Assembly: GCA_934248055.1 (NCBI GenBank)
Contig: CAKQKI010000003.1
Coordinates: 124,001 to 188,000 of the forward strand
Reading direction: 5' to 3'
Length of the DNA: 64,000 nucleotides
Source of the DNA: an uncultured Clostridia bacterium
Lineage (GTDB): Bacteria > Bacillota > Clostridia > Christensenellales > Borkfalkiaceae
This document shows, one piece after another, positions 1 to 8,547 of this stretch (its first letter is position 1; each line of letters begins with the position of its first letter). The translations under genes and the position numbers were made by a program. The notes beneath the pieces are model-generated. The model searched no databases, was not told the DNA's origin, and was given only the letters and a program-made list of their open reading frames with translations.

Positions 1-473
1 CCTTCTTCGTGCGCTTTTACGATATCCTGCGGCAATAAAATACGCTTGGTTATATCTTTGGATACTTCGCCCGCCATATAATCGCGCTGAACGCTGTTCA
101 CCGTGGGGTTTTTATTAGAGTTTTCCTGCTTTACTTCTTCGTTGTTGCATTCTATAAGAGTAAGGATACGCTCGTCGGTAGTGTTGGCTTTTCTCACGAG
201 TTGACGTTTATAACGATAAGTTATATAAGTTCTTGCAAGATTGAATTTGTTAAGACGCATTATTTCGTCTTCAACGAGATCCTGAATTTCTTCAACGTTT
301 AAAGAACGCGTTCTGCCCGCGCAAATACTTTCCACTTTTTTGGCAAGTTCGTTTATCTGTTCGCTCGTAAGTCTGTCCGTTTCCACGACTTCGTTATTTG
401 CCTTGATAACCGCGCCTATAATTTTACTTAAATCGAATTCAGCCTCTTTACCGCTTCTTTTGATGATTTTCAT
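1..473 (-). CDS. nrdD: Anaerobic ribonucleoside-triphosphate reductase, N-terminal part (runs off window)
   Basis: This is the first 157 codons of a minus-strand gene whose 3' part lies outside the window. Residues 1-95 look like an ATP-cone, the allosteric nucleotide-binding domain (MKIIKRSGKEAEFD..., then LNVEEIQDLVEDEIM). After residue 115 comes the start of the glycyl-radical subunit (NSVQRDYMAGEVSKDITKR, then LLPQDIVKAHEEG), which matches NrdD rather than NrdR, where the cone is followed by a short tail only. NrdD makes deoxynucleotides without oxygen, using a glycyl radical installed by NrdG. The ATG at 473 is preceded by a consensus -10 and an NrdR-type box. The catalytic half cannot be inspected. 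Confidence 0.9.
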   Translation of the reverse strand, partial: MKIIKRSGKEAEFDLSKIIGAVIKANNEVVETDRLTSEQINELAKKVESICAGRTRSLNVEEIQDLVEDEIMRLNKFNLARTYITYRYKRQLVRKANTTDERILTLIECNNEEVKQENSNKNPTVNSVQRDYMAGEVSKDITKRILLPQDIVKAHEE

Positions 474-507
474 AAGCCTTTATCCTCTTTTTGTTCGTTG
501 CCTATAT

Positions 508-534
508 AGTATACCACAAATCGCGCCGTTTGTG
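508..534 (-). promoter_or_regulatory. nrdD -10 box and CACAAA-N8-TTTGTG inverted repeat
   Basis: On the minus strand TATACT (513-508) is a good -10 box 34 nt upstream of the nrdD ATG. Directly upstream, 515-534, is an inverted repeat CACAAA-8 nt-TTTGTG. Its arms echo the CACAA/TTGTG arms of the stronger box at 574-595, but with a wider spacer. It may be a second, relaxed regulator site overlapping the core promoter. No good -35 hexamer is visible. Confidence 0.5.
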
Positions 535-573
535 TTGTTTTTTTAAAATATTTTTTATAAATTTTTTTTATCG

Positions 574-595
574 AAACCACAAGATATTGTGGTTT
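574..595 (-). promoter_or_regulatory. NrdR-type box upstream of nrdD
   Basis: A perfect 9-bp inverted repeat with a 4-nt centre (AAACCACAA-GATA-TTGTGGTTT). Its core, CCACAAGATATTGTGG, closely resembles the NrdR box (roughly ACACWATATCTWGTGT), which in most bacteria controls ribonucleotide reductase genes. It sits about 100 bp upstream of the nrdD start codon. NrdR normally binds two closely phased boxes; the only candidate partner here (515-534) lies about 60 bp away, centre to centre. The match is by eye. Confidence 0.7.
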
Positions 596-651
596 AGATT
601 ATTGAACGGTAACAAAATATAGTTTTTGCGTTTAACTGCGTCAACTAATGA

Positions 652-685
652 AAAACGAAAAACGGCAAGGCGGAACGCCTTGCCG
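652..685 (-). terminator. Intrinsic terminator after the foldase-like lipoprotein gene
   Basis: A perfect 10-bp stem CGGCAAGGCG / CGCCTTGCCG (663-672 and 676-685) with loop GAA. Read on the minus strand it is followed by TTTTTCGTTTTT, so it terminates minus-strand transcription from the lipoprotein gene before nrdD. Between 690 and 850 no further structure or gene is seen. Confidence 0.75.
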
Positions 686-851
686 AAATAATCGTTGAAA
701 ATATAAAAATTAAATCTTTAAAACCCTTTCGGGTAAAACGTTAAAACTTTAAGCGGTTATGAAAAAACTTGCGTTTTTTACGCTTTTCGCTTAAATATCG
801 CAAAGTTGCAGGACCGTTTTAAACGAGTTTTACAACTTTATAACGTTCGCT

Positions 852-3038
852 TTAAGATTTCAGAAGGTCTTCGTAAGCCTTTTTATAATAGGTAACTCCT
901 TTATCCATATTGCGATTTATAAACGCCGTAGTAATCTCGTTTATGGAACTGCTCGTTATCGTTTCGAGTTTGTATTCTTTAAAGAGTTTTGCGGTAGAAC
1001 CTTCCGTTTCGAGGCTGCTTCTGAACGCTTCTTTCGTCATCATCGTTCCGCCCGCCGTCGGGTTTATAACCTTTGCGCAAAGCATTATATGATAGCCGTA
1101 ATCCGTAACGACCACTTCGTAGTACCCCACGCCTTTGTTAATAAGACGCTTAGCGGCTTCGGCGTATTCGGTAACGTACTTGGTGGAAGAAGTGAACGGA
1201 GAATACATATATCCGTAATCTTCTTTAAGAGAACCGTCGTCGCCGGAGAACGCGTAAATATAATCTCTGAAAAGTTCGAGATATTTATCGTTTAAAAGAA
1301 CTTCGTCGCCCTTGACTTCCGAAATATCAGAGGCGGTTATTTTGCCGTTTGCTCCCGTTATCGCGCCCGTCGTCGCGTCCGTTTCGGGAACACCGTCAAA
1401 CGACATTACGTTTTTGAGATTATCGAAAAACACGTTGAACGGAATTTCGGTGGGCGTAACGGAATCGTAAAGATATGCGGTCTGTTCGTCGCCGTCGCTA
1501 TCCTTATATTTATAAGAAGTCGCGCCCTTTATCGTTCCGTTGAAATGATTTAAAAATTCGTTATCTTTATTTTTTACGTAATCGTCGCCGAACGTAAAGC
1601 GTTCGCCGTCTTCGGCGTAAGTACCGTAATTCTGATATACCCACGAGTAACGAAGGTCTTTCGCGGTAACGCCCGCAAGGAATTTTTTCCTGTATTCCGT
1701 TTCTGCGCCTTTATCGTGCTTGGTGGAAGAAAAAGCGGTAATCAATTCTTTTTCCGCTTCGCCGAACGGTATCAGAAGGTTAAGAATATATCCGTAATTG
1801 CCGTCGCTCCATTCGGGATTATAAACGATGAACGTAGAACCGTCCGTAAGCGCGCTTTCGTAATCGGTATGCCCGTTATAGAATTTCGATTTCTGGCTGT
1901 TGAACAAAGTCGAATATTCCGCATACATCGTGTCTACGCTGTCGTCGCGGTTAAGTTCGTTGATCTTCTGATTTTCGAGAGCGAGTTTATATTTGTTTAC
2001 TACCGCCGATTCGTATTCCGATCTTACCATGCTTTCAAAGAAAGAAAGTTTTAAAATACCTTCGGCGTTTTCGGGAACGGAATTTCCTTCGCCGCTCTTT
2101 AAATATCCGACCTTTTTAAGTTGCCTTATAAGTTTTGAAAGAGCCTTTTTGCTTGCGCCCGTATAAACCGCGCCGGTAGAATATTTTTTATTATAAGCCT
2201 TGTAAATCGCAAGATTGTAATCATACTTGTTCGACGGAAGATCCGCGCCGTTTGCAAAAAGAGGCTCGCCGCCTTCGTCTTTAAGTTCGTTGTCGGCTAT
2301 AATTCTCGACATTTTTTTCTTATAAGCGGTGGTTATCGTTTTAATTTCGTCGTCGGTTTTAAGTTCGTATTCGTTTCCCGATTTATCCGAAGGCACGGTT
2401 AAAGTCGTTCTTCCCGTAAAGGTAAACTTCTCGTACGCTTCTTCTTCGGTCTTTTCTTCGTCTTCTTTAAACTGATCGATAAGAGAATTTACGGCGGTAA
2501 GAACGTTGTAACGCGCCGCGTAATATTCGTATTCCGTAAGGAACGCTTCTAAAATTTTGTTCTTTGCGGCAACCGAATCGGTTTTGTAACCCGAATAATT
2601 CACTTCGGTCATCGCCTTGCCGTCTTTATTAGCGGTGGTAAGAACTTTTTCTATGCTCGTTCTGTTTGCGTCTGCTTTTTCCGCAGCCTGCGCAAAATAA
2701 CTCTTTTCGGTATTGCCGGGTTCTTTGGTGGTGGAAGTAAGAGCCTTTACCGATTGCTGAACGATAATTCTGTTCTGCGCGAGATTTTCAAGATAATATT
2801 CGTAAAGTTCTTTCTTCGTCTTTCCCGAATACTGATTATACTGCGCGTTATTATTATATAAAGATACGAGTTCTCTTTTGTAGATATCGTCGGAAAGATC
2901 GTTATCGAGAGAAACCGTGGCTATTTTAAGAGCCATGTCTTTATCGACGTCCGTTGTAACAAGACTGCATCCGCTCAAAAGCCCGAGCGAAACCGCAAGA
3001 ACCAAAATCAGCGATACTATCCTACTTTTAAATTTCAT
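852..3038 (-). CDS. SurA/PrsA-like foldase lipoprotein
   Basis: A 728-residue secreted lipoprotein. The N-terminus MKFKSRIVSLILVLAVSLG is a signal peptide ending in a lipobox (LLSGC, Cys24). Residues 30-120 (LYNNNAQYNQYSGKTKKELYEYYLENLAQNRIIV...) resemble the SurA/trigger-factor-like helical chaperone domain. Near the C-terminus, VVVTDYGYHIMLCAKV resembles the last strand of a parvulin (PpiC) fold. I cannot trace a complete parvulin active site, so PPIase activity is uncertain. It is about twice the usual PrsA length. I chose the ATG at 3038 because GGAG lies 8 nt upstream; a TTG two codons earlier is less likely. It is monocistronic with its own terminator. Likely role: folding exported proteins at the outer membrane face (inference). 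Confidence 0.6.
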   Translation of the reverse strand: MKFKSRIVSLILVLAVSLGLLSGCSLVTTDVDKDMALKIATVSLDNDLSDDIYKRELVSLYNNNAQYNQYSGKTKKELYEYYLENLAQNRIIVQQSVKALTSTTKEPGNTEKSYFAQAAEKADANRTSIEKVLTTANKDGKAMTEVNYSGYKTDSVAAKNKILEAFLTEYEYYAARYNVLTAVNSLIDQFKEDEEKTEEEAYEKFTFTGRTTLTVPSDKSGNEYELKTDDEIKTITTAYKKKMSRIIADNELKDEGGEPLFANGADLPSNKYDYNLAIYKAYNKKYSTGAVYTGASKKALSKLIRQLKKVGYLKSGEGNSVPENAEGILKLSFFESMVRSEYESAVVNKYKLALENQKINELNRDDSVDTMYAEYSTLFNSQKSKFYNGHTDYESALTDGSTFIVYNPEWSDGNYGYILNLLIPFGEAEKELITAFSSTKHDKGAETEYRKKFLAGVTAKDLRYSWVYQNYGTYAEDGERFTFGDDYVKNKDNEFLNHFNGTIKGATSYKYKDSDGDEQTAYLYDSVTPTEIPFNVFFDNLKNVMSFDGVPETDATTGAITGANGKITASDISEVKGDEVLLNDKYLELFRDYIYAFSGDDGSLKEDYGYMYSPFTSSTKYVTEYAEAAKRLINKGVGYYEVVVTDYGYHIMLCAKVINPTAGGTMMTKEAFRSSLETEGSTAKLFKEYKLETITSSSINEITTAFINRNMDKGVTYYKKAYEDLLKS

Positions 3039-3185
3039 AATCAACTCTCCACGTAATAACGGGAACGCGCAAAAACGCGCTCGTCCGTTTCCATCTTAAG
3101 GAATATAACGAATATATTATACAAGATAATTATTTTTATTGCAATAAATTTTTCGGTTTTTTTTCGGTTTAACTTAAAATTTTAT

Positions 3186-6100
3186 TTAATTCTTATTATT
3201 TTTTAGCGCAAACGTCAAAAATTCCGTCATCAGAGCAATCTCGTTTGCGGGTTTGCCGCCGTTTACCGAAAAAGTGACCGTGGGAAAATCCCCGAACGAC
3301 AAAGTGACCGAACCTTTATATTCGTTTACCGCTTTTAAAATTCCGCCGCCTTTAAGACAGTCTATATCTTTCAGCAGCATTACCGCCCGCTTCATCGAAA
3401 TCGATATTTCAGACGCTCCCGCCGCGTACGCCGCCGATTTTAAAACGGCTATCTTTATAAGCGTTACCACTTCTTCGGGAAGTTTGCCGAAAGAATCTTT
3501 AAGCGAAGCGGTTACCCTTTCGGCTTCGTTCTCGGTCCTTATTTCCGCTATCTGCTTATAGGCTTCCATTCTCGCCGTTTCGTCTTCTATATATCCGTCG
3601 GGAATATAAGCGTCCGCCTTTATATCGAGTTCCGTTTCTTCGCCCTTTACTCTTTCGCCGAGTTCTTCTTTAAGGAGTTTTCCGTAAAGTTCGTAGCCCA
3701 CCTTGTCCATGTGACCGTGCTGTTGTTTTCCGAGAACGTTGCCCGCGCCGCGGATTTCGAGATCGCGCATCGCTATTTTGTAACCGCTGCCCATTTCGGT
3801 ATATTCCATAAGCGCGGTAAGTCTTTTATACGCTTCTTCGGTAAGCACTTTGTTTTCGGGATAGGTAAAATAAGCGTATGCCATAAGATTTCCGCGTCCG
3901 ACTCTTCCTTTCAACTGATAAAGCGTCGATAAACCGAGTTTATCGCTGCTTTCGACTATCAGAGTGTTCGCTCTCGGCATATCTATGCCGTTTTCGATTA
4001 TAGTCGTCGCGACGAGTACGTCGGCTTTCCCCGAATAAAATTCGTTAACTCCGTTTTCAAGAGTTTTTTCGGGCATCTGTCCGTGCGCGACTATCACTTT
4101 CGCTTCGGGAACGAGAGTTTTTATCCTGTCGGCGAATTTATAAATCGTATTCACCCTGTTATAAAGAACGAACGCCTGCCCGCCGCGCGAAAGTTCGCGG
4201 TAAAGGGCGTCTTTTATAAGAGAATCGGTAAGTTCGGAAACAATCGTCTGCACGGGTATTCTCTGTTTTGGCGGAGTGTTTATCGTGCTTATATCCCTTA
4301 TTCCCGAAAGCGACAGATGAAGAGTTCTCGGTATGGGAGTGGCAGAGAGCGTAAGCGTGTCTACGTTTTCTTTTATAAGTTTAAGTCTTTCTTTATGCTC
4401 TACGCCGAAACGCTGTTCTTCGTCTATCACTAAAAGTCCGAGATCGTGAAATTTTATATCCTTCGAAAAGAGTCTGTGAGTTCCTATTATAAGATCCACG
4501 TCGCCGTTTTTAAGCGATTCGATAGTCGCTTTTATTTCCGACGACGAGCGGAATCTGTTTAAAACCCCCGTTCTTACTCCGAAACCTTTAAACCTTTCGA
4601 TTGCCGTTCTGAAATGCTGTTCGGCAAGAATCGTGGTAGGTGCGACTATCGCCGCCTGTTTTCCGTCGCAAATCGCCTTGAAACAGGCACGGAATGCGAT
4701 TTCGGTTTTTCCGAATCCCACGTCGCCGCATAAAAGCCTGTCCATTACCTTGCACGACTGCATATCGCTTTTAATCTCTTCGAGCGATAAAAGTTGATCT
4801 TCCGTTTCTTCGTATTCGAAAGAATTTTCGAATTCTTCGGTAAGAGCGTTGTCGGGAGAAAACTCAAAACCCTTTTTCGCCTTTCTTTCGGCGTAAAGTT
4901 TTTTTAAGTTTATAGTCATTTCGGCTATGGACTTTCTTACCCTTTCTTTAATTCTTTCAAACTCTCCGCCGCCTATCTTGTTGAGCGACGGCGTTTCCGA
5001 GCCGCCGAGATACTTTGAAAGTTTATCCATCTGGTCGGTCGAAACGTAAAGCCTGTCGCCGCCTGCGTATTCGAGTTCCACGTAAGCCTTCGTGCCTTCC
5101 ACGGTGCTTATTTTTTTAACGCCGCGTATAACGCCCACGCCGAAAGTTTCGTGTACGGCAAAATCGCCTACGGTCGGGGCGGAAAACAAATCGTTTCTTT
5201 TTCTTTTAACGGATTTTTCTTTCTTCTTTTTGACCGTTATGTCGCCCGTGCCTATAACAACGAGTTTTTCGTCGTGCGAAATAAAACCTTGGTCGAGCGG
5301 TTCCGGCGTAACGCATATTCCCGAAATATCGGGCGGAACGTCGGCAAAATATTTCGGCGACAACGCCGCGTTTTTAAGTTCCGAATACACCCCTTCCGCA
5401 ATCATTTCGTCGCCCGCCGCGACGAGAACGGTATAACCCGTGAGTTTCCAGTTTTCGGCGTCACTAATAAGTTCTTTCGGATTTAAAAAATATCTCGTTA
5501 CGGGCGAGCGGTTCACCGAATACGTTTTTAAAGGTCTGAACGCCGCGATTTCGGAATTAAGCGTTTCGACGGCAAGTTTTTTGGCTTTTGAAAGATAATT
5601 CAGCAGTTCTTCTTCGGGAACGAACTGTTCTTTTATAATATCGAGCGCGTCGCCCGTTCTTAAAAGTCCGTCGTAGCGTTCGTAAAATTCCTTGTTAAGA
5701 TGTTTAAGATTAGCAAGCGTGATTTTACACTCGTCGTAAATAACGAGAGCGTTTTCGGGAAAAATATCGAAAAAATTCCGCGTGGAATTTTCGATAAGCG
5801 GAAAAACGTACTGCAAAGAATCGTCGAAAAGATCTGTTTCAAGTTTTTCGGTAAGCGCGTTGTAAATTTTTACCGCTTCGCTTTTTACTATCAGTTTTCC
5901 GTACTTAGAGTAAGAAAGTTTCAGTTTTTCCTTTACTCTTTCGGTTTCGCTTTTTTTAATAATTACGTCGGACGACGTTATCGCCGTAAAAGAAGTTGTT
6001 TCGTTGCCGTTTTCGTCTTTAATTTTTTCAACGGTATCGCCGAAAAATTCGGCGCGGTAACACAATTCCGAATTTATAGGAAAAACTTCGAGAATATCTC

Positions 6101-6599
6101 CCCTTACCGAAAAAGTACCCCGTCTGTCGCATGCGGGAACGCGCGCGTAACCGAGCGAAACGAGTTTTTCTATAACTTCGTAAAGGTCGTAATCTTCGTC
6201 TTTTACGATTTTTAAATAATCGATTTTTTTCGGAAAAAGTTCGGATAACGCCTCAAACGTCGTAACCACCGTGCGAACGCCTTCCTGTATTTCGTAAAGA
6301 GCCGAAAGCCGTTTATAAAGCCTGTCTTTGTTAAACGCCGATTTAAACAGCAAAACGTCGTCTTTCGGGGGAAGATACACCGCCTTTTCGCCCGACATCT
6401 GCATAATTTCTTTCACCGCTTTTTCGGCGGTTACGCCGTCGCGCACGATAAACACCACGGGGACGCCCGCCGTCGCCGCAAGCCTGCATTTTTCGGGAAA
6501 AGAAACGCCGAAAACCGCGACGGGCAAGCCGTCGCGGGCGTTAAGTAGTATATCTTCGTAGATTCCGCCGCGTTTAGCGGTCAATAAATCTTTTATCAT
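3186..6599 (-). CDS. mfd: Transcription-repair coupling factor Mfd
   Basis: A 1137-residue helicase of normal Mfd length. It removes RNA polymerase stalled at lesions and recruits UvrA. Visible domains: a UvrB-like N-terminal module (1 to about 330), a CarD-like RNAP-interaction domain near 470-540 (VGDFAVHETFGVGVIRGV), the SF2 motor with Walker A GDVGFGKTE near 628 and DEEQ (VIDEEQRFG) near 727, motif VI (QLKGRVGRGN) and a C-terminal TRCF domain with the usual DAYIPDGYI. Its start codon overlaps the pth stop region by 4 nt, so the two genes are co-transcribed and probably translationally coupled. Confidence 0.97.
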   Translation of the reverse strand: MIKDLLTAKRGGIYEDILLNARDGLPVAVFGVSFPEKCRLAATAGVPVVFIVRDGVTAEKAVKEIMQMSGEKAVYLPPKDDVLLFKSAFNKDRLYKRLSALYEIQEGVRTVVTTFEALSELFPKKIDYLKIVKDEDYDLYEVIEKLVSLGYARVPACDRRGTFSVRGDILEVFPINSELCYRAEFFGDTVEKIKDENGNETTSFTAITSSDVIIKKSETERVKEKLKLSYSKYGKLIVKSEAVKIYNALTEKLETDLFDDSLQYVFPLIENSTRNFFDIFPENALVIYDECKITLANLKHLNKEFYERYDGLLRTGDALDIIKEQFVPEEELLNYLSKAKKLAVETLNSEIAAFRPLKTYSVNRSPVTRYFLNPKELISDAENWKLTGYTVLVAAGDEMIAEGVYSELKNAALSPKYFADVPPDISGICVTPEPLDQGFISHDEKLVVIGTGDITVKKKKEKSVKRKRNDLFSAPTVGDFAVHETFGVGVIRGVKKISTVEGTKAYVELEYAGGDRLYVSTDQMDKLSKYLGGSETPSLNKIGGGEFERIKERVRKSIAEMTINLKKLYAERKAKKGFEFSPDNALTEEFENSFEYEETEDQLLSLEEIKSDMQSCKVMDRLLCGDVGFGKTEIAFRACFKAICDGKQAAIVAPTTILAEQHFRTAIERFKGFGVRTGVLNRFRSSSEIKATIESLKNGDVDLIIGTHRLFSKDIKFHDLGLLVIDEEQRFGVEHKERLKLIKENVDTLTLSATPIPRTLHLSLSGIRDISTINTPPKQRIPVQTIVSELTDSLIKDALYRELSRGGQAFVLYNRVNTIYKFADRIKTLVPEAKVIVAHGQMPEKTLENGVNEFYSGKADVLVATTIIENGIDMPRANTLIVESSDKLGLSTLYQLKGRVGRGNLMAYAYFTYPENKVLTEEAYKRLTALMEYTEMGSGYKIAMRDLEIRGAGNVLGKQQHGHMDKVGYELYGKLLKEELGERVKGEETELDIKADAYIPDGYIEDETARMEAYKQIAEIRTENEAERVTASLKDSFGKLPEEVVTLIKIAVLKSAAYAAGASEISISMKRAVMLLKDIDCLKGGGILKAVNEYKGSVTLSFGDFPTVTFSVNGGKPANEIALMTEFLTFALKNNKN

Positions 6600-7168
6600 A
6601 TATTTCCGTTATACAAAGACTGAATTTTTTCCGTGCTTTCGCCTTTTATGAACGCTATCGCCGCGTCCGCCGCTTTTGAAAATGTCGCTTTATACGCCGC
6701 TTTTTCGCTTTCGGGTATTTCCGACAACACGTAATCGACGAGCGGACGGGGGTCTTCCGCCGCCTGCCTGCTCCCTATGCGAATACGCTTGAAATTCTGG
6801 CTTTTCAGTTTCAGAACTATATCGCGCATGCCGTTGTGCGTTCCCGCAGAACCTTTGTCGCGAATGCGGAGCGCGGCTTTCGGAATATCCGTATCGTCAT
6901 ACAAAACTATAAGATTTTCTTCGGGAATTTTATAAAAATTCATAACGGCCGAAATACTGTCGCCGCTTAAATTCATATAGGTAAGCGGTTTTAAAAGAAT
7001 AACTTTTTCGCCGCCGTAATTTAAAGTTGCCGTAAGACCGCCGAACGCTTCTTTATTGAAATTCGCTCCGAGTTTTAAAGAAAGCGCGTCTATCGCCATA
7101 AATCCGAGATTATGATACGTGTTTTCGTATTTTTTACCGGGGTTACCGAGTCCTGCTATCAAGTACAT
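6596..7168 (-). CDS. pth: Peptidyl-tRNA hydrolase
   Basis: A 190-residue enzyme that frees tRNA from peptidyl-tRNA dropped by ribosomes. The family signature GLGNPGKKYENTYHNLGF lies at residues 6-23, with the conserved Asn10 and catalytic His20, and the Asp in VLYDDTDIP is also present. It is first in a pth-mfd operon, overlapping mfd by 4 nt. There is no Shine-Dalgarno before the ATG. A TAAAAT -10 box ends only 6 nt upstream, so the mRNA probably starts at the ATG (leaderless). Confidence 0.97.
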   Translation of the reverse strand: MYLIAGLGNPGKKYENTYHNLGFMAIDALSLKLGANFNKEAFGGLTATLNYGGEKVILLKPLTYMNLSGDSISAVMNFYKIPEENLIVLYDDTDIPKAALRIRDKGSAGTHNGMRDIVLKLKSQNFKRIRIGSRQAAEDPRPLVDYVLSEIPESEKAAYKATFSKAADAAIAFIKGESTEKIQSLYNGNI

Positions 7169-7174
7169 ATTTCT

Positions 7175-7203
7175 ATTTTACACTTTTCTTTGTTTTTTAG
7201 CAA
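7175..7203 (-). promoter_or_regulatory. pth promoter giving a predicted leaderless mRNA
   Basis: Read on the minus strand: -35 TTGCTA (7203-7198), a 17-nt spacer, -10 TAAAAT (7180-7175), then AGAAAT and the ATG of pth. The expected transcription start, about 7 nt after the -10, coincides with the A of the start codon. It is back-to-back with the galK promoter. Confidence 0.65.
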
Positions 7204-7213
7204 GCGTTTACGA

Positions 7214-7242
7214 TTGACAACGACTCTTTGCGATGATATAAT
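7214..7242 (+). promoter_or_regulatory. galK promoter, predicted near-leaderless mRNA
   Basis: A perfect consensus promoter: TTGACA (7214-7219), 17-nt spacer, TATAAT (7237-7242). The galK ATG begins at 7252, only 9 nt after the -10, so the transcript would start within about 3 nt of the start codon. No Shine-Dalgarno is present. Confidence 0.8.
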
Positions 7243-7251
7243 GTAACCGAT

Positions 7252-8466
7252 ATGGATTTAAAACTTTTATACGGTGAAAACGCCGACGTTGCAAAAATGC
7301 AGAAACGCATAGACGATCTTAAAGCCGAGTTTTTAAAAAACGAAGGCAAGCCTTGCGAACACGTTTTTTCTTCTTCTGGAAGAGCGGAAATTTTAGGCAA
7401 TCATACCGACCATAATCACGGTCTCGTTATGGTTGCGGCAATCAGTTGCGACGTTATCGCGGCGGTAGGCAAAACAGACGACGGTATCGTAAAAATCTGT
7501 TCCGCGGGTTATCCGCCCGTAATAGTCGATTTGTCCGATCTTTCCGTTAAAGAAAGCGAAAAAGGAACGTCCGACGCGCTCACCCGCGGAGTCGCAAGCA
7601 AAATTGCGGAACGCGGATACGAAATAGGCGGTTTTACCGCTTATACGGTAAGTTCGATATTCAAAGGCGCGGGGGTTTCGTCGTCCGCGGCGTTCGAAGT
7701 TCTCGTTGCCGAAATTTTCAACACTCTTTACCTGAACGGCGCGCTTAACGCGGTAGATCGCGCCGTTATATCGCAGTACGCCGAAAACGTGTATTTCAAA
7801 AAGCCTTGCGGGCTTCTCGATCAGAGCGGCATTTCCATAGGCTCGCTCGTCAAACTCGATTTCAATAACCCTTCCGAACCGGATATCGAAAAACTGACTT
7901 TTCCCGAAGGTTATTCGATAGTTTTAACTAATACGGGCGGCGACCATGCAAGCCTTACCCGTCATTACGCCGCAATCCGCGAAGAAATGGAAAGCGTTGC
8001 GAACTATTTCGGCAAAAAAGTCCTGCGCGACGTGCCTTACGAAGAATTTTTATCGCACGTTCCGTCGCTCAAGAAGCATTTTACGGGAAGAGCCGTACTT
8101 CGCGCGCTGCATTTTTATAAAGAGAACGAACGCGTTCTTCTCGCGGCAGACGCGCTTAAACGCGGCGATACCGAAACGTTTTTAAAAGCGATTAACGATT
8201 CGGGAATATCGAGTCTTACCCTTCTTCAGAACTGTTACGTGCCGGGGGACGAAGCGCAACCCGTCGTTCTCGGAACGGAAATTTCGCGCAATATAATCAA
8301 AAACGGCGCCGTAAGAGTTCACGGCGGCGGATTTGCAGGCTCGATACTTGCAATCGTTGCCGAAAACGAAACGGAAAGTTACGCAGCCGAAATGAAAAAG
8401 ATTTTCGGCGACGAGAACGTTTTCACCGCAAACGTACGCCCGCTCGGGACCACCGTCGTGGAATAA
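7252..8466 (+). CDS. galK: Galactokinase (GHMP kinase family)
   Basis: A 404-residue kinase matching GalK length. It carries the galactokinase signature GRAEILGNHTDHNHG near residues 43-57, the GHMP ATP-binding motif GAGVSSSAAFE near 139-149, and the C-terminal motif HGGGFAGS near 357. The expected reaction is galactose + ATP to galactose-1-phosphate (Leloir pathway). No galT or galE is adjacent, so the substrate assignment rests on the signature. It is divergent from pth, with the two promoters back to back, and appears to be translated from a leaderless mRNA. Confidence 0.9.
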   Translation: MDLKLLYGENADVAKMQKRIDDLKAEFLKNEGKPCEHVFSSSGRAEILGNHTDHNHGLVMVAAISCDVIAAVGKTDDGIVKICSAGYPPVIVDLSDLSVKESEKGTSDALTRGVASKIAERGYEIGGFTAYTVSSIFKGAGVSSSAAFEVLVAEIFNTLYLNGALNAVDRAVISQYAENVYFKKPCGLLDQSGISIGSLVKLDFNNPSEPDIEKLTFPEGYSIVLTNTGGDHASLTRHYAAIREEMESVANYFGKKVLRDVPYEEFLSHVPSLKKHFTGRAVLRALHFYKENERVLLAADALKRGDTETFLKAINDSGISSLTLLQNCYVPGDEAQPVVLGTEISRNIIKNGAVRVHGGGFAGSILAIVAENETESYAAEMKKIFGDENVFTANVRPLGTTVVE

Positions 8467-8514
8467 CCGTTTACTTTGCTTTTTTCGATAAAAAAATACA
8501 AAATATTTCGCCTT

Positions 8515-8534
8515 GGTAATGTTATAACTTTACC
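8515..8534 (+). promoter_or_regulatory. 20-bp near-perfect palindrome ahead of spoIIE
   Basis: GGTAATGTTATAACTTTACC is palindromic at 18 of 20 positions. It ends 1 nt before the GAGGTG ribosome-binding site of spoIIE. It is placed like a repressor operator overlapping the leader or transcription start. No regulator can be named from sequence. Confidence 0.4.
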
Positions 8535-8547
8535 GAGGTGTTTTTTT

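Noticed and set aside
5700..6215. A 171-codon plus-strand ORF inside mfd
   Set aside because: It is antisense to the well-supported mfd gene. Long antisense frames recur throughout this window because of GAA/TTC-rich codon use.
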